DNA of 64,000 bases. It comes from Theristus sp. LFF4_11. Its lineage: Eukaryota; Nematoda; Chromadorea; Monhysterida; Xyalidae. Positions within the stretch are counted from its first letter, which is position 1. The number at the start of each line of letters is the position of its first letter. The translations under genes were made by a program, and so were the position numbers. The notes under the pieces are model-generated. The model was not told where the DNA came from and made no database searches. It saw only the letters and a program-made list of their open reading frames with translations. The stretch covers positions 62,001 to 126,000 of the forward strand of contig JASANC010004938.1 in assembly GCA_030248135.1 (NCBI GenBank), in the 5' to 3' direction. Shown in pieces: positions 12,401-24,400 of the stretch.

Positions 12401-15400
12401 GATGCGTCGAGCGCGCTGGCTGCCCACTGGGCGCGCTCGCTCATGCCGCCCAGCCAGAAGCGCACGTGCAGCACGGCCGGCAGCTGACGGCGACGGTCGT
12501 TGCGTCTGCGGCCCTCGCACCAGTGCACGTCCACGGGACGCAACTGTCCGCAGTAGCGGCCGGAGCAGCGGTCGTTCTGCGGTGTGCGTTTTTTTTTTCG
12601 AAAGACTTGTGGCTTTTTTTTATTTTGACGACTTTTTTATCTGATCTGATAAACACACACTGATTTTTATCTCATACTGATTGTACCATGTGCGTGTGCT
12701 TCTCATGTTAAAGTCCGTTCATGCTGACGTATGGGTATACCGGCACACGTCACGTGACGTCTCTCGTGTTTTATACCATACTACCGTCCGTACAGACGTA
12801 TGCATGTACGACACGTCACGTCACCCTCGCCAGTTTACATGCGTGTCTTTGACGTACGTCGACGTCAGTTGGAACTGGAACTGGCCTCAATGCAGACGAT
12901 CCGTGAAAGCACAACTTCTTTGTGAAGCAAGCCAATACAAAAGCCGGGAACGCTAGCGAAAACTCGAAAGTCCTGACCTTCGCGCTAGCTCTGCCGAGCG
13001 GTTTTTCTACTGAGGCAAACTGGAACTTCTATGTTCTGGCATGTGTTCTTGCATATTTTTTATCTGAGAGTTCCTGTCTTGGCAGAAAGTTGAATACTGG
13101 GCCTACACGAAGCACCAAACGGCCGAGTTGGACAGGTTGCCCCGAGAAGAAAGTTTTATGAGCCTCGAATCAAGGCAGTAAATTCAAATTTTTCAATCTT
13201 TGCTCACCTTGACAGCGCTGTAAAAAATCTCCGCCGCCGGCACAACGGCGGTGCCAACGAGGCAGCGATTGGTGACACCGGTTAGCATGCGAATTTGCAC
13301 CTGTGGAAAACGGAAAATGTTTTTTAAAAAAACGGTTTTGGTGTTCGATTCAGAAGGTCATAGTAGAAAAATGAATCGTGCTTTTGCCTTACGCCCTGGA
13401 CCAATGCGGCCTGTGGCCAATAACGGTTGAAAAAATCTTACTGGCATTCTCACCATTCACAGCAACAAGAACAAGCGGTTTATAATTCGCGTACCGGCGG
13501 AATGGAGATTTGCACATCGATCGCTAATCGCTCGATTCTCGCGGCAACATTCGACAGGGTCGCTTGCATTGAACGCACCATTGACTCGTCCACAACGGGT
13601 AGTTCTGGAGAAAGTTCACCCAATCAGCAAACAACACACAACCAATCAGCTAATAACCCTAAACTACAGTCTTATTTGTCACCCTCCTGCGTGGCCTGCC
13701 TGGTGAACGCGTCAAAGCTCATGTCGATGAATCGAGCCCCGCCGAGTGGTGTGTTTCTTGGCACTTTAATGGGCATTCATGAAGCAACTTTTAATGACCG
13801 CGTAGCTATATTTTAAGTAACACAGTTACGCGTCAACAAATTACTGCTTCATGAATGCCGCTTTCATGACAAATGAAAAAAAAACTCGGCGGGCGCGCTA
13901 TACTTGACGGTGTTCTCTGTACGCTTTTCTGGCGGAAAACATCGCCAAACTCATTTGCTAACCGTCAAATGGAGTAAATAATAGAGGAGCCAAACGCACT
14001 CTGCCACGCGAACGCCCACAGTTCGTGTTTCAGTATCTCGCTCAGTTGCGACAATCGGTGATGTTTCAGTTTGATGTCAAGATCGGTCAGCGCATAGGTC
14101 GGACTGTCGCTCGGGTCCTCGGCTATGATCTGCGCACAGAATCAAACAAATAAACTGAAGTTTTGTTTGTTTAAACCTGTCACTTTTTTCCAAGAACACA
14201 GAGCTCGTGAAAAAAGAAAGAACGGGTTCGCAGTTGCCTGCAAGGAAACACATCTAGCCGAAAGGACGTGTTTGACGTCAACCGAAACCGATACATTCGT
14301 TCTTCCTATTGAACTTCATATAGTTTCCTTGCATACTCTTTTGATGCGAAAAAACGGACAGGTTTAAAAACAAACATGTGTCTATCCGGGCTGAACTTGA
14401 AGAGCCCCATAACACTCACCGCATTCACTGCGCATTGGCCTGACTTCACCGGCGTGAACTCCGGACACAGCCAAGCGGTTGTCTCGTCAATTGCGGTTAG
14501 CATTTTTGCTACCAGCCTGAAAGCTTTTTTGTCAACTACCTATGCCAGTGTTTTTAAAACTACAGTGCTACGAGACCCAGCGTATTCATTGATTCTATCT
14601 TTCCGTCCACCATTCAAGGCGATGCGAGATTCAACATACGTGATCAGCAGAACAGCGCAATCAAAACAAGGCAGATTAAAAAATGGATGAATCTTGCACG
14701 ATGGTTGATCACATTTTAACACCAGAATCAATTTGGAAGTCCGCGTGGAAAACAGTCCAGTTAATCAGCGATCAATCGCTATAGAAGATGATGCAGGAAA
14801 GGAACACACGTGCACTGCATGCACGACCATCTGTACGACGGGTTACAACAAACCGCCAATACAAACAAACACTGACGTGATGTGCACGCGCTGGTCTGGC
14901 TCGCCCACGTACAGTTCAACGTGCTCCAGCGCCTCGCGAAGATTGTGTGCCAGATTCGACAGAAAGTTGCTGCAGCGCACGCGATACTCGGTGTCTTCGA
15001 ACGAGCACGGAATCGGAAAACGAAACGGTTTTTTTTGTTTTGTTTGTTTGCAAATGGTTTTTTCTAGTGTAACATCCGAAACAGAGTCTTTTTGAACCCT
15101 CCTTGCTCTTGCATTCAAAAAGGCAAGTTCTCCATTCCTTCCGCCAAGTTGATGTATGTTATACGGCGAGAAGATACATAAGTCATACAAATCAAATTAC
15201 AAAATGATCAAGTGTTTGCTAAGAAGCACTTCTTTGTTGGCAGGCAATGCATTCATTGGCCTCGTCAATCAACAAAAGCTTGAGCAATTTGTTGATTTAT
15301 TTTGTCATTGTGTGGTCAGATTGAAACCGCTAAATCATAAAAACCTGTTTAGGATGAGAAAAATGTTCCGATTTATCAGTGAAAATGGCGTTTCTTGATA

Positions 15401-18400
15401 CGTTTTGATTTCTCTTCAACAAAACTATTGAGACGGATCAAGGTGATCAATGTGCTTGAATTCGCACTCGGAGAAAAACGGAATCACAAAAAAATGAAAC
15501 TGTCAAAAAATTTAAAAAAAAATGCTGCTATGCTCACCTCGCAGCACGGCTTGTACACGCCCCACGGCATCACGAACCCGGGACTGCAGTTCTTGTTCGC
15601 GTCGTCTTTGCATTTCTTCGGCGCCACCACCGGCGTGCAACAGTTGGTGCGGTCGAGCGCCTCGCACAGCGGGTTGCCATGGGCGCCAATCGACAGCTGC
15701 GAACAGAAAAGCGGCTGTGCTCGCTACAGACGCGTACAGTCCATCTTGCTAGTATACCGTATTACCCCATTTAAACCCCCCCCATTAATCCCCCCACCAT
15801 TAAACCCCCACCCCCACGACAAGTTTCCGAATAATCCCCCCTACAAATAATAGCCCATGGGGGTTAATTGGAAACCTGTTTGAAACACATACCCAGCGAA
15901 TTCAGTGGCTGAATGCAGTGACATTGGTGAAATTGTGCTACCAAAGGCCCCAAAGGGATGACTTAATGGTAATTTCATTACAAAAGGCTGTTGTTACAAA
16001 AGGAAATCTGTGAAAAGTAGAAGATTCTGCGACTTTCTTGCCTGCCATGCAAGGTATTTTTGCCATTTTTCAACAAACCCCACCCCTAGAATTTGTTTGT
16101 AAATACCCCACCCCCCATTAATAATCCCCCTCACCCCTAAAAGTCGCTGACGTATTAATCCCCCATGGGGGTTTATTGGAGGTAATACGGTATGCAACTA
16201 GCCGATTGGTTGGTCACGTTGTTGTTGTTTGTTGCCCCCTATTTATCCTTTCCCAACACCCTTGGGGAAAGGCAGTGTCGCAATTTTTTATTGTCCACTA
16301 CATGGGCTGCGACGTTGGAAGCAGTTTTTCTGCTACAGACGTGGGCGTTGGGCAAGCTGCGCTGGTACGTACGGCTTCATATTTAAAAGTACATGTACGA
16401 TGGAGGTGGTCCTCTTCCTCTTTAACACAGGAAAGAAAAAAATGCGATAACCAATTTGATCCTTTTTCACCTTATAAAAAAGGCTTGGCTTAGGATTAGG
16501 ATTAGATTTAGGATTAGGAACCTACAACGACTTTATTGCAAGCATCATCTGATCGAAAATCAAAAATCATTTTTTCAAAATTTTTAAATATGAATACCAA
16601 TCGCGCTGGTATACATGGGCGCGATGTCATTAAGTTCTCGCCACCGGAACAGCAATCTTGTGAATCAAGAAAGCCGACGTTTATGCTGCCGAACCATTAA
16701 GCCCCACGCAATCCGGGGCAGCCGAGTGGTCACGAGCGGATTCGAACCCGGGCCTTTCGATTGGAAGTCCCAAGTGCTATCCACTCAGCCATCAGCCGGC
16801 ATTGGTTAGTCATGAACAATTATCAGCGCTTATTGGTTGGTCATGACGTCATGTTGCATATATTTTCCAGGTGGACTGTAGACAAACATGGGCTGCCTCG
16901 GCTGGTAGATACCGGTGTCATGCCATATTTTGACCCCCGGTCATTCTATGGCAACTTGTCGCTGCCATGGAATGACCTACCTTGCCATATTTTGACCTAC
17001 CCGTCGAAACTCAGTGTATGGAGATAGCTGAGAAGGGAAACGTTTTATACGAGCGCTGTGCTAGTCGCTCTCAAGGCGAGGTTGCTCTGCAGTTTGAACG
17101 ACCATGCCATGGCTCGGTTTTCGCTATTATATTTTTAATTGGTAACGTGTATTTGAATTAGTCAAAACCCAAACCTTTTTGGTTGGGCAAAGCAATTGTA
17201 ATGTAACGCTCACGTGCAGCCGCTACCTGTAGTTGACTCGCTAAATTAATGCGAAATACACCATTTTTTTGCAACATTAATTAACATTGCAAAATTAACA
17301 ACAATCGGTGCTTGTATAGTATGTTTGTTTTTTTAAACCTGTCACTTATGTAGAATACAGAGCATGCAAACTCACAGCGCTCATAACATTTGCCTTAAAA
17401 ACTAATTTACATGTAAGTCCAAGTTTTTTTTAAATAGCGGCCATTTCAGAGAACTGAGAAGCTGAGCAATCCAGTCGTGAACAGTTTTACAATGCATGTG
17501 CAGCTATGCTGACATGGTATCATTTTGTCAATATCGTATTTCTTTGTGCAGTTCTTTCTGGTAATATATCGACTTGAAAGAATAACAAGTGAAAATAGTG
17601 TCAAGGTTCCCGTACAAAAAAATGACTTTATCGGTTTTCCTGTTCTTGCAAATAAAAAGGTCCAATAAAAAAGGCGGTGGCGACGCAGCCACAAGCCCCT
17701 ATTACCATGGGTAATAGTTATGGGCCTGCTTCATCCGTGCCAACCACACACCCAGCGAAACACGGGGGACGCACAGGCTTTTACACCCGCTCCGGCAACC
17801 CCAAAGCCGGACTCGGCCACAACCCCCGGGTTTAGCCGGCGGCCTGGCTTCGCTCTGTGAAACGCCAGAATCAGCAACTTGCCAGATCGTTTTTATAATA
17901 GTTGACTAGGTGTGAAACACGAGCCTTATCGTTCGGTAGTCAGCACCAATCGATAAGTTGCCCCTTCGTATGTTTCATTGTGTGCCAATTTTTGCATGCC
18001 CATCGTGTACAGTGACAAGAAGCCCACACATTTTTTGCAGTTTTCTGCACCACAAAGCAAAAATATCAACGTGCTGTCTTTTTCTGTTTGGAAACGTTGG
18101 TCAGTTATTCAACGTAGGCAAGAGTCTATTCAATGTAGGCAAGAGTCTATTCAACGTAGGCTCCCATGGGCAGCGAGTTTCACTCCCAACTCTAAATAAT
18201 GGTGATGGTATCGTGAACACCCACTGGGAAAAAATAGTTGCGCGATAACGGACTTGTCAACTTCGGCTCGATTAAAAAACTGCAAAAAAGGCATGACTTT
18301 GAGGACAGCATCACTTCCAATTTTGTGAGGACAGCATCACCCCCCCGGTCAAAATATAGGGAATCAGCGGATTGGTTGGCGATGCACGTGATGCATGCGT

Positions 18401-21400
18401 TCTGCTCAAATCAAACTCCGCCCCAAAGCAATTTCTGCACAGAAAGCATCGCGTGATCCCAACGACTACTATAAGCTGATTGCCTATAATTTAGAATTCA
18501 ACTGTACACAATTGCAACATCGGCCACAAGGCGGACTTTGGCAGGGCACTAGCTCGCCATCCTTGTCGTCTGCCCAGTTTCAGTAAACTATTAAACTGGT
18601 TGGTTGGATGCTAGTCAATCGCCCAGTAAACGCAAATGCAGTGAATCAGTTCGAAAAGTGAACCCTCGGATTTAGTTTCATTTCCAGTTGCAGATAAACA
18701 AACACGCTGAATCACGGCTTCTCAAGCACGCTGGATGACCATGGTGTGGCCGAACAGTGCGCTCAATTCAACCATCCAGACGCTCCGTTAAAAACATTTT
18801 CACAGTTGCATTTTGAAACAAGCCCACCGACATTGTTATTGGGAATATTGTAAATCCAATGTATTGCGTGATGCAAAACTTACTTTTACGCATTAGGACC
18901 GTCCAATAAATCGATAATAATTGAAAACAAAAGCAAAAAGAACTGTATTTCGCCCAAACCTCAAAGCTGACGGGTTTGTCCGCCAGCTCCGCAGCGATCG
19001 CTGGTCCCGAATAGAACGTGCCGTACAACATGTAGGGCAGACGCTGGCGCAGCTTGTCGGCACCCGCCACGGTCGCCACTTTTGACGGCAACGACTCGAC
19101 AGTTGACACCGTGCACGCGCTCGGTTTGCACTCGACCGCGCACAGCAGGCGACCCCAGTAGGTGTTCTGTGGTGTATAGGCGGTTTATTGACACCTGACA
19201 GACAGAACTGCACGCTGTCCATGTGTTCGTTTCTGTTTCTACGAAGAAGACTGGCAACTGGATGGTCCTGTTGCAAAAATTGATTCGCTGTGAGTGTGTG
19301 ATGGCGGGCTAGACACAACAAATACAATGTAATCTTTTAATGCCGATTACGGACAGCTTGAGACGAGAGATTGAGAAACTTTGCGTTTGAGTGAACCACT
19401 TCAGCTCAACAACACACACAGTATTTGTGAACACACAAGTATGTTTGTTTTTTGCAAAAAAAAGAAAGAAACGTTGTTCAGCGGTGTGTGATTTCAGCCA
19501 ATAAACCGCGATAACCCGACAAAATCGTGATTCTTACACTGGACTTCAACGTTTCACACTCTGTATTCTGCGAGAAAATGACGTGTTTCAGCAAGCATAC
19601 TTTCTGTACCTTCTGCGGATGTCGATCCTTGGTGGATGGCTTCTTCTCTGCCTCGACGGCGGTGCCGAACAGCGAGACGTGCGTCGGCCCGAACGTCGGC
19701 AGGAAGCCGCCGCTTTCGGAGGACTGGCAAATGTCGATGAAGCGAATCAGGTGCTCCGCGAGCACTTCGCTGTTCTGAATGGGGTTTTTTAAATCAAATT
19801 AAAGGTATTTGAAGACTTTTAATCTTCTGCTAAAGGCGGAAACACCATTTAGTTTTTCGTCCGTACGCACAAACGTCGTTCTAAATCCCGTGCGCAAACT
19901 AATCGTGTCCGTAATGCATTAAGATAGCACACACGACACGATTTCTAAATCGCGTGGCCATTTGTTACGTGTCGTGTCCGTGCGTGCGTACGCACAAAAA
20001 AACTAATTGCTAAACGCGCCTTTACTCAAACTTTAGAGTGCGTTTTCCGCTAATGATTTACACAAGTACGAACCTCTCACCGTACAAGTTTTCAATAGAC
20101 TCATATCTGAGTACGAAAACAAGAATGAACGAGCACGCTGAATAAAAGTGTACGAAGTGGTGTCCGTTTGGGTGTCCTGTCCGCGGTGTTCTGTCCCACG
20201 GGGTGTCCCGGAAGAAAAACTTTGGTCATCATTAACAGTGAGACGAAACCAAACTTGGCCTCTATAAACTACTTTTACTTCCAGAGCAAGACACCTCTGC
20301 GGACAGAACATCGGAACACCACTTGCGGCAATCTAATTTGGCGTGAAGGAACGAATGCATACCCCAGCGCAGTGACGACCAACCGGAAAACTAATCAAAC
20401 AAAACCGAAACAAAACTAAACCCAAACGCGTTTTATTATTCGAACTTCTTTCTGTTTCTTTCGTCGTTTCTGCTGCTTCGCGCGCGTCTTCGCGTCGAGC
20501 GCCGCCTGTTTCGCGCGTTTCTTGTCCGTCTCCGGCTCGTCGCGCATCCGCCGCAAACGAAACGTCACTCCGTTACTGATGGTCGGCCACTCGACCGGAA
20601 AACACAGCACTTGATCGATACTGCCGAAGCCGGGCAGCACGCTCTTCGAGAACAGCAGATCGTTCTTGTTTGGGTCGCCCGTGCCTGCAAGCGAGAGATG
20701 GGCTCTGAGGAAAGTTAGGAAGAGAAGAACGGTTGATGGTTACCGAAAGGATTAACAAAGATTCGCTCTTCTCCCGCCGGCGTTCAGATGAAACCGAAGC
20801 GTGCATTTTATGCCAAACACACATTATTGTCGCTAAGGCGATTTTGTGATTCACGCTTTGGTTTCCTTTTCAAAGGAAACGGAATCAGTTCAGTTGTTTT
20901 GCATCGTGTCGGTCACCATTCTTTCGTTTTTCGTTTTTTGTGGTGCAAAAAATTTTTAAAAACCTGAATACATGAGGGCTATTGAGGTACTGGATAAATG
21001 AAGAGAGTCAGTATTCTGGGGTCAAGGCAGAACACAAACTCCTGCCAGTGTACCCAATTCATCACGCAATTTAAAAATTAGAAAGCCACGCACAGACTAC
21101 ACCAACCAATGTCGACTTCGATAAAGCACCGGTAGTTCTTCTTCCATCCGAGCACAGGCATGTCAATCAGCGTGTACAGGCGCACCTGCGCTTATTGACC
21201 GGAGTTTGGTTTTACAAAGTGATTCAGCAATATTTCACATATTGCAACTGTTTGCACGAAAGAAACTGTCTGCAGCAATGCTTTGAAAACTTAAGAAAAC
21301 TAAAAAGTTGAAATCAAAATGAAAAAAGTTTTTTTTTTTGTTTTTTGGCTCGACCAATAGGCCGAAAAGGGAATAAAAAAGTGAAACTGGCGAGCTTTTT

Positions 21401-24400
21401 CATCATAAAAAGTCCACTTACCACCAGCGTGAAAACCTTCGGACGCGCACCGCTGCCGTACAGTAATTCCTCCTTCGACGCTCTGAGCATTTTGTTCGAC
21501 GGCGGCTTGTCAACATTCGATAGAACAATTACGGTCACCTGAGACAGAAAAATACGGCGATTTTTTTTGAAAAGTGGCCGGTAACTGCAATACAATCGTG
21601 ACGACAGTGCATGCGGGTGGCGTCGCGGAAAAACAATGTGAAAAAGAGCTGATCCTTGTAAAGTTGTGGTCGGACACTGCATGCATACATTTAGGTCAAA
21701 GAAAGTTCGAGCGCAAAGTTCGTAAGGCCACAGAAAGACGGAGTGCAAGAAACTGTTCATTCCGTTCAAGTCCAATAATCGCTCACGAAAAAAACTGTAA
21801 AAGAAAGTGCACAGACGAATACATTGTGCAATTTTTCAAGTTCTGCGACTCAATGGAATTGCAGACATCGAAAGGAAACTAGTTTCAAACCATACAGTAT
21901 GTATCTAGATAACCATTCAAAGTCGCCTAAGCGACTCTGCCCTATTCAGGGGACTCGGATCAGTTTGCCAATTTTGAATTCCCGCATCGTCTATGACACC
22001 GTTTACCGATGTATGCGCGCATTGAGTCTCGGGGCCAAAGCTAAAAGACCCCACCTTGAGATGCCCGGGACTGTCGTCGGTTCCGCACGGCTCCAGCGCG
22101 AGCCACGTGTTCACCTGGCAGTGCGCCTTCTGCGCGTGCACCAACGCCAACGAGGGAAACTCGTAGCGGCCGATCGGTGGGTCGCGGATGTCGCGGATGC
22201 CGCTGTGCGAATGGAATTCGAAACGTTCCACTGCATTATCGGTTGCGTCATAGCAACGAAATCGTTACTGCTTGCCGAATAGATTGGTAAACGTCAGCAC
22301 GTTTTATGAAGGCCCACTCAGCAGAAAAGTGCAGCAACGGGAAATTTTGGAAACGGAAGTTTTTTTTTAGCGTGCAACAACAACGACAGAAAAACTCGAT
22401 AGCCGTCCTACCTAACGGCGCTCTCTGTACGGTTTCTTTGATTAGCCCTGGCTAAAAACATGTCAACTAAATTATACTGTTCGTTTGTTCAGTCGACTTG
22501 TGCTTCATGATCAATCGAGTGCATGACTTCAAATCTTCTGTTCGTAAAATCACCGCGTGGTTAAAAGATGAAACGACTTTCTCCACCGAAGACCATGCGA
22601 CCAATCAGCAAACAACCACCATCTCAAGCGCATCCAATCAGCAAACTTTCAAAAAAAACTGAAACTTCTCACCTCATCACAGTCAACCGTAGCGACTCCG
22701 AGGACAACTTCGAGAGCGTCGTCTTCTTCAGCGCGAACGTGAACTTCTCATTCCAGGTGGGTACGTGCGTGGCGCGTCGCTTGGACGTCGTCTTCCGCTG
22801 GTCGGCGCACATCAGCGACACGTACGGATTCAGCAGGCCCGGTGCGTACAGCTTGGCGCAGTGGATGTGCACGCGAACCTGTTCGTACGCAGAGAGGCTA
22901 CTTCCAATTGAAAAATTCCAAATTTCTTTATTCAACACATACAACGTCTCAATTATAGGCAATCAGCTGATTGGTTGGTAATGACGTGATGCAATATGCT
23001 TTCTGTGCAGAACAGACTCCACCAGCTCCACAGCAATGCCTGCACAGAACGCATGCATGCATGTACGTGATCACGAGCCAATCAGCTGATAGCCCATAAT
23101 TTAGAGTTCAACTGTACAACAGAAGACATCACTTGAGAACTACCTGAAACTCCGTGCTGGCTTTGGCCGTCAATTTATTGGAGCGATCCCGCTTGCGACT
23201 GGCGGTCACGTGCAGCGGCTTCGCAGCGGGCATTTCGTCTGTTTTTTTTTCAACTTTCAGTTTCCAGCATTTTTTAGCTTTTCAGTGGCTTTAGGCGGCA
23301 TTCATGAAGCAGTATTCAGTGACGCGCAGCTGTACATACATTAGCTGCGCGGTCACCATAAATGCTGCTTCATGAATGCCACTTAAATGAAACAAAAACA
23401 ACCAACAGACAGGAAATAAAAGTGATAGCCGGGATTTCAGAATTTGATCACCATTTCAAAACACCGGGATTAGAAGAAAATCGACTCGACCAACCAACAT
23501 CCACGTCATCTTTTTCAGTGGTCGTTTCAGTGGAAGTCGATTCACTTGAACTTCTGATCGACACACTGACCGTAGAATGGTCGACTTCAGAGGACTGAAC
23601 GAAAATTTCGTTGTTTTTGAATTATTCCTCCTTTTATATGCGTCACCCGCATTTTTAGACAATATGAACCAGCCGATTGTCAAAAAAACGTTATGAGTCT
23701 TTGAAAAAAGCGAACGTTCGTGGGCGATGACTGCGATTGTGACTGCGTCTCGGTCTCGCTGTGCGACGCCGATTCCTCATCGCGCTTTTTCGACGTTCGA
23801 GCGGTTTTTTTCTGGAAATAGACAAATCCATGATGATACACCACCCGCATACGTGTAATTACCATGTGATCCCCATTTCACATTCAAATTGCATTGACGT
23901 TGATTCTGATTGTTCTAGCGCGCAACACCTGAATAAAGTTCTTTGTCACCCTCGTGGCCTGGCTGGTGTGGTAGCGCGTGGGGTTGCTGCGAGACGAGTA
24001 TGTACATTGTAGTTGCCCCAGTAGCGAGTTCGACTCTTGTCTGTGCGTTCGGGGGGTCGAGCCCCGCCGAGGGGTGTATCGGTATTTAATGACAGAGAAA
24101 ACTCGATGGGCGCCCTACTCGACGGCGTTCTGTGCACTTTTCTGGGCTATCAATGGGTATAAACATCGCATAAATTCGTTGTTCGTTCGCTCGTTCGTTT
24201 CAATGAACAAAAAAATTGCCGTCTGCTAAAATCCTAGCCCATCGGCGATGCACTTTGTTGGCAACCCTGTAATGTTTACACAGTTCACACGACCTTCGGT
24301 GCTTTCTTTTTCTTGTCGGTGCCTTGTTTCGGTGCTTGTCGTCGTCGCAGCTTCTGACGGAAAGTGCCGAAGTGACTGCCGAACGATGAGCCCTGAACAA

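Larger units (their letters stand above)
15697..18959 (-). other. Ferlin intron 12, repeat-filled
   Basis: This 3.3-kb intron holds the C-rich TIR element, TTAGGA repeats, a tRNA-like segment, a partial GTTTAAACCTGTCA MITE, a GC-rich block near 17.75-17.85 kb, a 21-bp tandem repeat and an ATCAGCTGATTGGTTGG-type repeat. No conserved coding segment was found. Confidence 0.8.

Noticed and set aside
16722..16797. Functional tRNA gene
   Set aside because: A and B boxes are present but the anticodon arm does not fold properly.
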